Source of the DNA: Furcasterigmium furcatum
Lineage: Eukaryota; Ascomycota; Sordariomycetes; Glomerellales; Plectosphaerellaceae
DNA length: 64,000 nucleotides
Direction of reading: 5' to 3'
Assembly: GCA_001599815.1 (NCBI GenBank)
Contig: BCIA01000005.1
Span: forward strand, 4,100,472-4,164,471
Part shown: positions 1-11,510 of the stretch, in pieces
How the letters are laid out: each line of letters starts with the position of its first letter
Numbering within the stretch: the first letter of the stretch is position 1
Notes under the pieces: model-generated
Databases searched by the model: none
Told to the model about the DNA's origin: nothing
Seen by the model: only the letters and a program-made list of their open reading frames with translations
Program-made: the position numbers and the translations under genes

Positions 1-352
1 CCACAACTCGTGGCTGAATCCAGGTCCTCGCTGCTAGCAGGCCGGGCAGCTGCAAGTGCCCCTGCTCCCCAAGTCCCCGACTCCCGTCTGACATCTTCCA
101 TCCCCGAGTCCCCAGCTGAGTCTGGCTGGCGGGCTGCTTGTGGTAAGGGCAGCCGGGGAGTACCTCCCTGCTGCAACTGGCCGTCAGCACTGGTGATGCA
201 ATGTGCTCGCGGGGAGACGGAGACGCACTCACCCGTGGGTACTTACTTACCTACTTCTCTCCCATGTGCCATAGGTCGTGCCAGTAAGAAGTGTGTATGA
301 GGATGCCCCGGCGGGATATAAGAACCCCGGGGCCCAGGCCTGAGCCCCTGAA
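1..352. other. upstream region of the first regulator gene
   Basis: No convincing coding sequence. An open frame at 10-300 has no protein-like features. A TATA-like element (gatataag) lies near 314-321, about 30 bp before the first in-frame ATG at 353, so this is probably the promoter and 5' leader of the Zn2Cys6 gene. Confidence 0.4.
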
Positions 353-2778
353 ATGCCCGAAAATCGCCCCGTGCCCGCCAAACCCTCCTCGCCTCATGTC
401 ATGTTATCCTCCTCGAGCCGCCGGACACTTCTTCCCAAGCCTCCCAACGATGACCGATCCCAAGAAAGCGACCGAGACCCGCCATCTCCCCCCTTTCCCT
501 TTCGGAAGAGGGAGATGGTCAAGATCGCCTGCCAGGCCTGCCGGACGCGCAAGACGAAATGCGACGCGAAGAGGCCGACGTGCTCGCCCTGCCTCTCCCG
601 GGGCCAGTCGTGCCAGTACGACTCGGAACCCGATGTCGACCGCTACACCAGCCTGAAGAGGAAGCACAGCCGCCTCGAGAGGGAGCACGATGACCTCGTC
701 GAGCTCTTCGACATGCTCCAGTCCCGGTCCAGGAGGGATGCCCTGTCCATCCTCGACCGCGTCAGGGCAACTGACGACCTGCATTCCACCCTGGCCTTCA
801 TCAAGCAGGGAGACCTCTTGATGCAGAATCGCTCCAGGAGCATGTCCGCCAGCATCATCACCGACCTGCCACGAGCCACCTCCCCGACCGAATCCTTCCT
901 CAACATCTTCCACCCCCTGGCCTACCCGGCCCTCATGGCCCTCGACGACCCGGACGCCGGACTCGGGCACAAGCGCAAGAGCATCCTCGATGCGGTCGTC
1001 GGGGACGAGTCTTCTCTGACGCAGGCAACTATTGACAGCGCGAGGTTTGAAATGCCCCTGAGCTTGCCCACGGCAGGACGCCGTTGTGTGCTGACATGGC
1101 ATCTCTTCCAGGGACATTTTCAAACCACACAAGCTGCGAGACGAGAGGATACAACGGGTCAAGGCCGGCAGATGGACCACCGTCACGGACGAGGATGCTG
1201 TCGTGGCGAACCTCGTATCGCTGTACATCTCCTGGGAGCACAGCACCGTCCGCATCTTCGACGAGAACTACTTCGTCGAGCAGCTCGTCGCCGGAGAGGA
1301 GGCGTACTGTTCTCCGCTGCTCGTCAACGCCATCCTCGCGGTGGCCTCGGTATGCGGCTCCCGCTCCAGCCAGCAGCAGTTCCGCTGTCCCCTGTGCCCT
1401 CCCTGCTGACAATCGGTGACAGCTCAACTATAAAGCCATCGACGCCAACGGCGTATCGACGTTATCCCCCCAATTCTACGAGGAGACCGAGCGACTCTGG
1501 CACGAGCAGGAGGCCGGAGGAGACCTGCTCGTCGTACCGACTTCGATCCTCATGGACGTCTGGTGGAAGGCCCACGACGACCCGGGCCGCGGCGCGGAAT
1601 ACCTGGCGAGAGGGATCAAGGTCGCGCGGGACCTTGGGCTCTTCGAGGTGTCTTCCACCTACGGTCAGGGCTCTCTACCCCGGCAGGACAGGAAGGGCAG
1701 GGCCGTCATCGCATGGGGAATTTTCAACTGGCAAGGGTAAGTCAGGTCAAACATCAAACATATGATACGGCCTTTTTCTCACACTGTCGCCACAGTCTCG
1801 ACTCCCTGGTCGTGCACAGAGACGACCACTTCTCCCAGCCGCTGGTCACATCCGTGCCGCATGACCCGACGACCGTCGACGAGGACGTCACCGAATGGGA
1901 CTCGTTCCCCTTGCTACGGCCGCGCCAAAAGATCGACCGGCAGGATACCTTCCACTCCATGTGCCAGTTCTGCAAGATTCTGCACGAGCACATAGACCTC
2001 CGGAGCAAGCTGGCCGCTGCCACCGCCGCAGACAAGGCGACGCACATCGCCGACGTCAAGGCCATCTTCGTCAAGCTGCTCAACTGGGCCGACAACTTAC
2101 CGCCGGCCATGGCGCGGACGCCGGAGTGCTTACCCGTGGTGCTCGATGCGCAGTACGTCCCTCCCCTCCCCGTGAATCCGCCTCGGAGCTGGAGATGAGG
2201 AGAGAAAATTGACTCGCCCACCCCCCAGCATGTTCTACCACTTCACCGTCATCGAGCTCTTCCAGCCCTTCATCCGCGATGAGTCCTCGACGGGCTCGCT
2301 GGCGCGGGAAATGACGGCCGCCTCCCTCGCCCACCTCCGGCGCATCCTCTACATCCAGCGCTTCCGCTACGGCGGCCCGCCGCTCACGAGCGCCATCATA
2401 CACCCCATCCACGTGCTCGCGCGCGACCTCGTCGAGCGCCTCGCCCGCGCGACAGAGCCGGACGCCGAGGCCGAGTTCTACGCCGTCCTGTGCGTGGACG
2501 CGCTCACCCAGATCTCGGCGTGCTACCCCGTCACGAAGGGCGTGCTCCGCGACCTCGTCGGCAGGGCCGGTACCCCCGAGGCGAGCGACAAGCTGGCGCC
2601 CGAGCTGCTCGGCGCGTTACGCGGCGTGGAGGGGGGGTCGTTCGGCGCGAGGGAGGGCGGGAGGCGGCCAGAGGCGCGGGAGCGGCGGGAGATGTACCTG
2701 GAGATGGCCGTGGCGAATCCGAGGAGGGATGTCATGAACTGGCTGGAGGACGCGACGAGAGAGCTGCGGCTGGCTTGA
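353..2778 (+). CDS. Zn(II)2Cys6 transcription factor, NirA/NIT4-like
   Basis: Five exons (353-1044, 1112-1349, 1423-1736, 1796-2152, 2229-2778) give about 716 aa; all joins keep frame and use GT/AG. The DNA-binding domain shows the six cysteines C60, C63, C70, C77, C80 and C87 with the basic loop RTRKTK, followed by a short coiled-coil linker (SLKRKHSRLEREHDDLVELF). The rest is a fungal-specific regulatory domain (SLYISWEHSTVRIFDENYF; later FYHFTVIELFQPFI), the layout of the NirA/NIT4 nitrate-regulator subfamily. It should act in the nucleus as a sequence-specific regulator; the pathway is not shown by context, since no nitrate genes are adjacent. The ATG at 515 (MVKIACQAC) is an equally good start and would give 662 aa. 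The C-terminal 60 residues are low complexity and Arg/Glu rich. Confidence 0.85.
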
Positions 2779-3169
2779 GGGGAACCTTGCCAGTGGGCGT
2801 GCGGAGGGGTATGGAATGTAAGCAAGACGGGGTATCTGGGGGATTAGCGATGAGCGATATGTGAATCATGAGATACGATTATCACGAGGTGATGAGGCTG
2901 TATGTTGGGGGGATTGCGTGACTGGCGTGAGTAGGAGATGAAGCGGACTACTTATATAAAGCTGAGGGGAGGCGAATGAACAACCCCGCGCGTGGGGCAA
3001 AAGGTTCCGACTTATCTCATCACCTCTCACCCTTCACTTTGACTGATTAGGTACGCCGAAACACCATCATCCATCACTAAGTGCCTGAGTGTTCTCAACC
3101 TTAGGACTCACTCACACTCTATTCCGTGTTGTTCATAGATTAGACATTAGATAGAACCGTCTCGTAGCC
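2779..3169. promoter_or_regulatory. intergenic promoter with TATA-like element
   Basis: No gene seen. The sequence cttatataaag near 2950-2960 is a TATA-like box about 210 bp upstream of the reductase ATG at 3170. Confidence 0.35.
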
Positions 3170-4239
3170 ATGGCCTCAGCCCAAGACTCCCAGCAGCCGG
3201 CCCCGGCTATCGGCATCTTGTCCATCGGCGACATGGGCGTCGGCATCGCGAAGCTGCTCATCGGCAACGGCTTCACGGTCGTCACCAACGTCACAGGAAG
3301 AAGGTGAGCGGACTCACGTCTACAACCCAAGATGAACCACCCACGCTCACACCCTCGACTCCCAGCGAGGACACGGCTGCCCGAGCTCGTGATGCTGGCA
3401 TCGAGCTCCTCGACTCAGACGACCTTCTCGTCTCCCGCTCCGCCCTCATCCTCTCCGTCGTCCCGCCGCGAGACGCCGTCGCCACCGCCCAGCGCATCGT
3501 CGACGCCCTCCCCTCCTCCCCCCTATCACCACCCCTCTACTTCGTCGACCTCAACGCCGTCTCCCCTACTACCGCAACCCGCATCGCCTCGCTCTTCGAG
3601 CGCACCCCCGTCACCTTCATCGACGGCTGCATCCTCGGCGGGCCCCCTCGCCAGTCCACATCCCCCGACCCCGGCACAAACGGCACCTCCTCCCTCCCCG
3701 GCGCCTCGGGCTGGATAACCCCCAGCTTCCCGACCTCCGGCCCCACCTCCATCGCCGACATCCCGGCCCTCGGCCCCCGGCTCGCCCCCCTCCTCGGGGA
3801 GTCCCACATCTCCCCCGCCATCGGCGCCGCCTCCGGCCTCAAGATGTGCTTCGCCTCCCTCTCCAAGGGCCTCACCGCCATAGCCGTCCAGTCATTCACC
3901 ACCGCCCACCGCCTCGGCGTCCTCCCCCAACTGCGCGGCGAGCTCAAGGCCCTCCTCCCGGATTACGCCCAGGCCGCCGAGCGCGCCATCGTCACCATGC
4001 CCCCCAAGGCGTACCGCTGGATCCACGAGATGGAGGAGATCAGCGCCACGCACCGCGACGTCGGCGGCTTCGCGGACGAGGCCATGTTCCGCGGCGCCGC
4101 GGGGGTGTACCGCACCGTCGCCGAGGACTCGGTGCTCGGGCAGGAGCAGATCGGGAAGAGGAAGCGGGGGACGACTTTGGAGGACGTGGCCGAGGCCGTG
4201 GCGGAGGGGCTGGACAGGAAGAAGAAGAAGACAGAGTAG
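3170..4239 (+). CDS. 6-phosphogluconate dehydrogenase-like NAD(P)-dependent reductase
   Basis: Two exons (3170-3303 and 3366-4239; intron 62 bp) give 335 aa. The N-terminus is a Rossmann fold: IGILSIGDMGVGIAKLL (about residues 14-30) is the beta-alpha-beta dinucleotide-binding turn of the 6PGDH/beta-hydroxyacid dehydrogenase superfamily, followed by LILSVVPPRDA and FVDLNAVSP. The C-terminal half fits the helical DUF1932 domain (AIGAASGLKMCFASLSKGL, with the conserved Lys of this family). Such proteins are cytosolic oxidoreductases of unknown substrate; true gluconate-pathway activity should not be assumed. An acidic-basic tail (KRKRGTTLEDVAEAVAEGL then a Lys run) ends the protein. Stop is TAG. 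Confidence 0.82.
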
Positions 4240-4461
4240 TTAGTCCGCACGTTGCTGCGGTAGAAGTATACAAGTGCGTGGGAAGTGAGTTCTTGATACA
4301 CCTAGCTAGAGTAGTGGTAGTAGTAATCATGGCTGAATCCCCCCCGTCACATGCCGCCGTCCAAGAGCTTGCAATTTTGTGTGTACATTCATGTTTCCAT
4401 GTAGATAAGGCCCAGCTCATGCTGGCAGTTGCTGCAGTGGCAAGGGCTCCGTGAGACCGTC

Positions 4462-5999
4462 TCACTCGATCATGTCAACGTCGTCAACCGCACCGCCGGC
4501 AGTGTTGGTCGCCGCGCCATTGGTGTCGGCAGCGGGTGCGGTGTCGCCGTTGTTCGCGGTGAAGTAATCGGCCATCTCGGCGTCCAGCTCCTCCTGAGTC
4601 TTCTTGGGCCTCCGGCCTCCACCTCGTCCGCCCTCGTTCTGCTGCGTACGGCCGCCTCCAGTCTCGTGGCGAGCGCCGGGCCTGCGGCCACCCCGCCTCC
4701 TCGGCTGGGGGCTGCGGTTCCGGCCGCCGGGAACGTAGCGATCAATGCCCCTCTCTGCGGCGTCATCAACGTCCTGGTTGCGCCCAGGGGAGCGAGAGCG
4801 TCCTCGGGGGGCGGACACTCGCTCGGACAGAGGCCGGCCGGGCATAACGGCCGTGTCAAAGGGGTTGCGGTCGCCGCCACCGCCGCCGCGGCCTCCTCGT
4901 CCTCCTCGGCCGCCGTTTGGCACGAGGGACAATCGAATCGGCTGGCCTTGGGGACTGTCAGAAAAATGTCTCCAGACAAGAGGTGCAGGACTTACCGTTG
5001 GCATTGGCGCCGTCGAATTCGCGGATGGCCTCTCGTGCGTCCTGGGGGTCTTCGTATGTTACATAGGCGACACCCTCGGACCTTCCGGCGCGGTCGTACA
5101 CCAGGACCAGTCTAGTGATGGGACCAATCCTTTTGAAGAGACCCTGGCTATTTCTCAGTACATAAATTCAGCGGGGAGAGGTTGCTCGGTCGACCTACGT
5201 CGAGATCTTCCTCGGTCAGCTCGTAGTGAAGGTTCTCAACACGAAGCTTCGCTGTCGTGGAGTCGCTGAGATGCCAGTTAGCCATGTGAGAGCCGAAGTT
5301 GGCATGGAAACATGAACGAACATTTCGGGAGAGTCCCTGCGGCGACGCGGTTCCGATCGTCTGGGCCCTGTGACGTGTCAATGCATGTTGCGAGGAAGAG
5401 TCGCGGGGGCCGTACTGTTGTCGTCTTCGTAGCGGTCGTGCACCCATTCGCTGTCAGGGTATTAGCCAGGACCTTCATCAAATACCACGGTACCAGCAAA
5501 CTCACCTGTCAAGGTTGCGGGGCTCATCACGGTAGGACTGTATCGCAGGACGACACCCGTTAGCTGGGGCTGTCATGGAGAAGCTGGTAGCCTCGGTCGT
5601 GTTTGTTGGTTGTCGAGCAAAGTCGGCAGAGACCGCTGAGGGTCGATTGAACCGAGACAAAGTCATGAGGGAGGAGGAAGAGGAGGAGGAGCAACCTGCG
5701 CGCGCAAGTTAGCCTGCCGCCGTTGCCATGAGCACCGCTGCGCCTGCACCTGAGGGGACCAACCTTTCTGATGCCATCTCTGGGGTATTCAGTGCGCTCG
5801 TTGCGCTGTCGAGGCGCGCGGTCCGAGTCGCCACCGCGGGGGCCACCACGGCCACGGCGACTGGTGTTGTCGTTGTTGCGAGGGCGATCCTTGCGCTGTC
5901 GCGATGTCAGGTCGGGCCTCAATGGCAAGGCTGTGTGGGAGAGGAGCTTACCTTCTCAGCAAGGATCTCGTCGAGGCTGCGGTCCATGTTGCTCGCCAT
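4462..5999 (-). CDS. Yra1/ALY/REF family mRNA export adaptor
   Basis: Eight exons on the minus strand (5999-5952, 5895-5764, 5537-5506, 5450-5416, 5367-5322, 5265-5199, 5143-4996, 4946-4462) join without frame breaks to 330 aa. The N-box MDRSLDEILAEK and the C-box KKTQEELDAEMADYF (about residues 284-298) are the two conserved helicase-binding boxes of REF/ALY proteins. Between them lie an RG-rich arm (SRRGRGGPRGG), one RRM (TAKLRVENLHYELTEEDL through GQPIRLSLVPNG, about residues 103-180) and a second RGG region. Family role: nuclear adaptor linking the TREX complex and the Sub2/UAP56 helicase to spliced mRNA for export. Exons 3, 4 and 5 are only 32, 35 and 46 nt, so structure predictions may miss them. 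The gene shares a promoter region with the divergent Anp1-type gene. Confidence 0.86.
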
Positions 6000-6684
6000 T
6001 GCGAAGGGTGTTCCGAGCCGGCTGGGGAGATACTTGTGCGGAAGTCTACTTGCAGTGTTGCTGATGTCGATCCCCGTGCGATATCGTGCACCCGTGAAGA
6101 GGTGGTCGAGGAGAGGATGATGGGCGTGGTTGTGTTGTCGTTGGGAAGCACGACTCGAGATGGGCCCGATCGAGTTTGGGGAAACAAGAGGCAGACTTAC
6201 CTGGTCTGGGCTTGCAGAAGCGCACCGGCCTCAGGCCCGCAAAAGTGGAACGACGAGTGTGGCGTTGGCATGAGTGTGGCTCGCCCACCCAATCGGCAGT
6301 TTCAGCGAGTGGACTGAAGCTTCAAGTCAATTCAGGTCAATCCAGTTGACGTGACAAGGCCAGGTCGGCCCTTAGTATTCCCGATCAGATGGCGCTAAGC
6401 CTCTTCTGTCGGTCAATTCGACAGCGCAGCAGCTTCATTCAACCTTCCAGCGCCTTTGGCATGCAGCCATCCCTGACGGACATCTGGACTCTGGACTCTT
6501 TGGTCCTGACAGCCACCCGCCCTTCTCACTTCCACCCGGCATCAAGGCGGCGCAGTGTCTGCAGAGCACACCGTCAAGGCGACCGATAGCCCCCAGAACG
6601 ATCGAAACGGCCGGGCACAGAATCTACCACTACATGACTGCCAGCTCGACGAGGCCGCCCTCCGTGTGAGACGAGACCGCACCC
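6000..6684. promoter_or_regulatory. divergent promoter region, Yra1-like / Anp1-like
   Basis: A 685 bp spacer between two head-to-head genes. Open frames here on both strands look like chance. It must hold the 5' leaders and promoters of both genes; no TATA box is evident. Confidence 0.5.
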
Positions 6685-7857
6685 ATGGCTCGGCCCATGG
6701 GGTCAGTCCGCCTGAAGAAGGGGAGCCCGGTCACCGTTGCTCTCGGCGTCGTTCTTTGCATCTTCATCGTCATATTCCTGGTGCTTCCGACCGGTACCTC
6801 GACAGCGCCTCCCAAGCCCCCCGTCGACGCCGCAAGCCATCACCTCTCCCCTCCGACAGCCCCCTACCGAAAGGTCGACGGCCTCGATCTGGGTCCGCCC
6901 CCAGTTACGCGCTACAACCTTAACAATGTCACAATAACCGCCGACCCCATCGGCAACCGCGAGGCGGTGCTGATCCTCACGCCCATGGCGAGGTTCTACC
7001 AGGAGTACTGGGACAACCTGTTGAAGCTCGACTACCCCCACGACCTCATCACCCTGGGGTTCATCCTCCCCAAGACGAAGGAGGGCAACGCCGCGACAAC
7101 GGCGCTGCAGGCGCAGATCAAGAAGACTCAGCGATACGGGCCCGAGGCCCTCCGCTTCAAGAGCATCGTCATCCTGCGACAGGACTTCGAGCAGCCTATC
7201 CAGTCCCAGGACGAGGCCGAGCGTCACAAGATGCAGAACCAGAAGCCCCGGCGCGCCGCCATGTCCAAGGCGCGCAACTCCCTGCTGTTCACGACCCTGG
7301 GCCCGCAAACGTCCTGGGTCCTGTGGCTCGACGCCGACATCATCGAGACCCCGCCGACGCTGATCCAGGACCTCGCCAGCCACGACAGGCCCGTCATCGT
7401 GCCCAACTGCTTCCAGCGCTACTACGACGCCGAGTCGAAGAAGATGCAGGAGCGGCCGTACGACTACAACAGCTGGCAGGACAGCGAGATCGCGCAGCGG
7501 ATGGGCGAGCAGATGAGCCGCGAAGATATCCTCCTCGAGGGCTACGCCGACATGCCCACGTATCGCACGCTCATGGCGTATATGGTTGCGGACGACCAGG
7601 ACTCCAAGTTCGAGGTCTTGCTGGATGGCGTTGGTGGCACCGCGTTGCTGGTCAAGGCCGATGTGCACCGGGACGGCGCCATGTTCCCGCCCTTCTCATT
7701 CTACCACCTCATCGAGACGGAGGGTTTCGCTAAGATGGCGAAGAGGCTAGGGTGGCAGCCGTATGGGCTACCCAACTACAAGGTGAAACCGATAGTTATA
7801 TCCATGTCCCCCGCCGTCAGCTAACAACATCGTCAGGTGTATCACTATAATGAATAA
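6685..7857 (+). CDS. alpha-mannosyltransferase, Anp1/Van1/Mnn9 family (GT62)
   Basis: Two exons: 6685-7782 and a tiny last exon 7837-7857 encoding VYHYNE and a stop, 372 aa in all. The unspliced frame would wrongly add KPIVISMSPAVS; the spliced ending NYKVYHYNE matches the usual end of this family. It is a type II Golgi membrane protein: short cytosolic N-terminus, TM at about 17-37 (VALGVVLCIFIVIFLVLP), then a lumenal GT62 domain. The DxD-type metal/sugar-nucleotide site is LWLDADI (D216, D218). Further motifs are AVLILTPMARFYQEYWDNL and MSKARNSLLF. Family role: alpha-1,6-mannan backbone extension of N-glycans in the mannan polymerase complexes. Which paralogue (Anp1, Van1 or Mnn9) cannot be settled from sequence reading alone. 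Confidence 0.88.
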
Positions 7858-8419
7858 GGAAGGATATGGGCCTCTAGGTGGGTTGCTCCTCGGCCTGCGT
7901 GTTCGCCTCGCCTTACTGATATCAACTCTAGACACAAGCCGGGGAACGGAAAAGATTCCTAGATCCAATGAAATGAAATTCAAAACTTGCCGCTGAGTGC
8001 TTAAGCCATATGGCAAGTCCGGTGAATGACCCCTTTCGAACCAGTGCCCGACTCGTGCCCGACCCGCGCATTGTGTGCTTACGACATGGTCGTCGCATAT
8101 GCGAAGCTCGAAGAATGATACATCTGCTGTTCGCTTGCTAGCGCCAACTGGCTGTGAGATGCGTCTGAGGCGTACAAACTCGCCTCGCCAAGGTGCCGTT
8201 ATCTACCAATTCAGACAACTGACAGGTCTGACAGCGGTCGCAGGGCCTGACCAGACCACCGACCCCTGTTCGCGCCGAGAAAAGGTTGCCTTCCGCGCAT
8301 CCGTCTTTAAATAAATCACGCCTTCCACAGGATCCTTTTAGCAGACCGCCCTCGACGGCTTTCTCATTCTCCTTCAACTAATATGTCGGGTCGGAACAGC
8401 AGACATCTGGCCGGCAAAA
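7858..8419. other. intergenic region
   Basis: 562 bp between two plus-strand genes. I see no gene or RNA. It holds the 3' end of the mannosyltransferase and the promoter of the next gene; taaataaat near 8309-8317 is the only TATA-like stretch. Confidence 0.35.
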
Positions 8420-10678
8420 ATGTCTCACGAAGACCCCTTTTCTGATCGCGCAGCCATCATCGAGCTGCGAGATATCCCCGACCGCCAAGCCGCGCACAAG
8501 GAGCCAAGTGTGACGGCATCTTTACTCAACAATGGCGGATCCCAAAGAGACGACCCAGCTCGATTCTCAGTGCGTGTGCTGCGCGAGGCCTTCGGGACTA
8601 TGGGCTTTTGCATTATGACCCTGGCTACTGCGGCATGTTTAGCTGCGGTTGGTATGTTGATCTATGTATGGCATGGTTCCGTGCGAGCGCAGTCCGACTA
8701 TAGCAGCCACGACGACCTCTGGACGCAGATCGTATTCTCGGACTGGACTTCGAGGACAACCACCCTCGCTGCCGCTGTGATCCGCGTTTCCATCGCGCTT
8801 CAGATGGGCGTCTTCACAGCGATGACGGCGTCTCTGATACTCGAGAAGTCTGGTGTGTCTCTGAGATCAGCCCCTCTTGTCTCCATGCTCAGGGCGGTGC
8901 CTGCATCGCCGTACGATCTCATCACCCACTCTGCTCTACCGATGCGCAGGCAGCCTGGACTTGTCTATACCTTCACTGTGTTGGCAGCAATTCTGGTGGC
9001 AACCTCATCTCAGTTTTCATCAACAATCTTGCTGTCGGACTTCTCGATGGCCAGTATCGCGGCACCCCAGCAAGCAGTAAACATCCTGTATCATGACAAC
9101 AGCTCGGAGCACACCTACTGGTCCAACTTTTACGGTGGAAAGATGGCCAGCATGAGAGGGTCGAAGATATGGAACGCTCACCCCCGGACGTACCCTCGAC
9201 TTGCCGAGATTCAGAACGTCTTCACAAATCGGAAGCAGACTGCAGATGTCGATGACACAGGAACACTCGTGCGAGCAATGCTCCCCTTCTCGGATGAAAC
9301 CAGCCGCACTTCTCTCCGCAGGTACCAAGGCCCGGCGACCCTGTTCGACGCCCGAGTCGTGTGCGTCAGGCCATCACCTGACCTGAGGAGCATGATGGTC
9401 TCGGTGTCGCGCCTGGAGAGCCGCAACCCGGAAGATTTCGACGACATCTTCATCGTCGGAAGCATGGGATATGAGAAGGACGGAGGTGTGATTGAGATCG
9501 ACCCCGGGGTTCGCCGAGAATTCAAGTGGCCGTTCACCAGTGTCGTTCCCGCCGCGGATGAAGTGAACCGGCAAGATGTCTCTATTTCGATCTGCGCGGC
9601 TCAAGGCGGAAGCAGGGGCCTGGACGGGGTGTTCAACAACCTCCCAAGGTTACCTCCGACGATACCCACCAAGAACACGACTGCTACGAGAGTGTTCATT
9701 GTCTTCAAGAGCACTGGGTCTATCAAGACGTGGCGAGACTATCTCCGGTGGAATATGGACGCGGAAGACGACCCCCTGAAGCAGAGGACCCGGAACTGGA
9801 CATCCTCCGAGGACGGAATCTGGGTGCATGCTCGGCCCCTGAATGACACTACAGGCATCAGCTTGTCCATGAGTGCCTGCTTCGCCAACCTGGACGGTGT
9901 CAACCAGCTCGTCACCATGGAAAGCCCGGCAAACGGCTTAGAACCAAGTCTTGCCTGGGACAGGAAAACGGCCAAGTACAACACCGAGATCATCGGAAAC
10001 CAATACTCGAGCCCTGAAGGCGGAGGGCCTCAGAATACCCTCAACCTCACTCTTGGACTCCCGCTCAACCAAAGCGCTTCAGAGGATCCGGCAAAATCCA
10101 TGGGCTACGTCCGCTTCCGTGGGGTCACGGACGGTCTGCCCTACTCCCAAGGGTCGCCGAGCGCGAGTCTGCTACGGAACGGGCTCTCCTCTCGCTCTGT
10201 GCACTTTTCCCACGCGGCTCTCTTCCAAGACACCTTGAAGGCAAGCGGGAGCCTGGCAACGGCCTCGCAGACTCTTTTCACGGTCATCCAGCAAATGGAG
10301 TTTTATGAAACTCTGCCCTACTTCGACCTGGAGGCCCCGGCGTCTTTCATCCTAGCCGAGGAGAAGCTGATCCCGACGCGCTGGCTCGGTCTCGGCCTTG
10401 TCCTGGCGATTATCGCCGTTCATCTTATCTTGCTTGGTGTAACGACGGTTCTCTTCTTGAGGCTCACTCGGGCGAGCTGGCTGGGCAACGTTTGGATGGC
10501 GCTCAGCCAGGCGGTGTCGTCGGAGACTGAGGCCTTGATTGAGAAGAGCACACGCAGTCGCGATTCGGAGGTCAAGAACATGATTGAGCAGTCAAATTCG
10601 TACGACTCGGAGGTGAGACGGCGAGTTCATGTCAGGCGAAACGAAGCAAATGGGAGAGACGAGTTTACGTCCTTGTGA
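8420..10678 (+). CDS. multi-pass membrane protein of unknown function
   Basis: An intronless frame of 752 aa starting at ATG 8420. Three hydrophobic segments near the N-terminus (about residues 61-83, 115-141, 181-205) are followed by a long hydrophilic stretch of about 450 residues with several N-glycosylation sequons (for example DNSSE, KNTTAT, LNLTLGL). A fourth membrane segment is near 655-680 (LGLVLAIIAVHLILLGVTT), then a short charged tail. The topology predicts a large extracellular or lumenal domain held between membrane anchors. Proteins of this layout are common and unnamed in Sordariomycetes; I recognise no enzyme motif. Function unknown. Confidence 0.8.
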   Translation: MSHEDPFSDRAAIIELRDIPDRQAAHKEPSVTASLLNNGGSQRDDPARFSVRVLREAFGTMGFCIMTLATAACLAAVGMLIYVWHGSVRAQSDYSSHDDLWTQIVFSDWTSRTTTLAAAVIRVSIALQMGVFTAMTASLILEKSGVSLRSAPLVSMLRAVPASPYDLITHSALPMRRQPGLVYTFTVLAAILVATSSQFSSTILLSDFSMASIAAPQQAVNILYHDNSSEHTYWSNFYGGKMASMRGSKIWNAHPRTYPRLAEIQNVFTNRKQTADVDDTGTLVRAMLPFSDETSRTSLRRYQGPATLFDARVVCVRPSPDLRSMMVSVSRLESRNPEDFDDIFIVGSMGYEKDGGVIEIDPGVRREFKWPFTSVVPAADEVNRQDVSISICAAQGGSRGLDGVFNNLPRLPPTIPTKNTTATRVFIVFKSTGSIKTWRDYLRWNMDAEDDPLKQRTRNWTSSEDGIWVHARPLNDTTGISLSMSACFANLDGVNQLVTMESPANGLEPSLAWDRKTAKYNTEIIGNQYSSPEGGGPQNTLNLTLGLPLNQSASEDPAKSMGYVRFRGVTDGLPYSQGSPSASLLRNGLSSRSVHFSHAALFQDTLKASGSLATASQTLFTVIQQMEFYETLPYFDLEAPASFILAEEKLIPTRWLGLGLVLAIIAVHLILLGVTTVLFLRLTRASWLGNVWMALSQAVSSETEALIEKSTRSRDSEVKNMIEQSNSYDSEVRRRVHVRRNEANGRDEFTSL

Positions 10679-10893
10679 TATACAATACAATCGCAGTAGG
10701 CGAAGAGGCCACAGGCTCACAAAATACATGGCGGCCCAGATCTCTTGTCGTCCAGACAGGTATCGTTTAGAACTGCCAGAAGTCCATTAGCCTAGTCCTT
10801 AGACTTGAGGCTATCTCGATATTCCAAAGCCACGAGAGTGGTCACCTCCAAGGCCAGCCATCTTTTCTGCGACCTTGTGCCACCCGGCGCCCA

Positions 10894-11510
10894 TTACGGG
10901 CCATCATACCTCCCCTCGTCCGCAACCCAGCACTCTACCAGCGCCCTCGCGGCCACCGCGTCCCCTCCCCTCAATAGCGCCGCAAGATCCACGTTCAGCG
11001 GGCTATCCACCTCCGGATACCCCAACAGCGTCCTCACAGCCCTCACGCTCTCAAGCACGCTGTACGCCGGCGTCCACGCCCCCTTGAGCAGGTCCAGGCA
11101 GATCTCCCCCGTGTCCAGCGCAACATTCGCATGTACCACCGGCGTCACGAACCGTATCTTCGGCGGGTGCAGGGGATACGTCTCCGGCACCTTGATCTCG
11201 AGAAGCCACCTCCCCGCTGTTAATGGGTCAATCATCCAGAGCCCCCTCGTGAATCGGCACCTGCGCAATGCAGAGCGCCGTCGCAGGGGTCGGACATACC
11301 GTCATAACCGCCTCCCACGCCCCGGCCGTTGATCACGGCCTCCCAATTCAGCAGGTCCTCGTCCCCGACTGGTCCCAGGCGCTCGATCCCCTTTTCTTCC
11401 TCCTGCTCTACGCGCCACACGTCCAGCTCCTTGAGGAGCCGCCGGCTCGCGTTGCGGTGTGAGGCCGCTGCCGTGCCCTTCTCCGGCAGGTCTTGGATCT
11501 TCCACGACAT
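10894..11510 (-). CDS. PEX4: ubiquitin-conjugating enzyme E2, peroxin-4 type
   Basis: Two exons on the minus strand (11510-11300 and 11216-10894; intron 83 bp) give 177 aa. The UBC fold is clear: N-terminal helix ASRRLLKELDVWR, then WEAVINGRG, WLLEIKVPETYPLHPPKIRF, and the active-site loop TGEICLDLLKGAWTP with catalytic Cys110. Pex4 is the peroxisomal E2, anchored by Pex22, that mono-ubiquitinates the import receptor Pex5 for recycling. The inserted acidic linker (EQEEEKGIERLGPVGDED) and the NGRG...GGGYD spacing fit fungal Pex4 better than other E2s. Oddity: the usual HPN motif reads HAN (H99-A100-N101); the Asn that stabilises the oxyanion is kept. A frame extending through the intron to 11232 is not used. 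Confidence 0.85.

Noticed and set aside
7783..7824. Extended C-terminus KPIVISMSPAVS of the mannosyltransferase
   Set aside because: This is intron sequence; splicing to 7837 restores the conserved ending VYHYNE.
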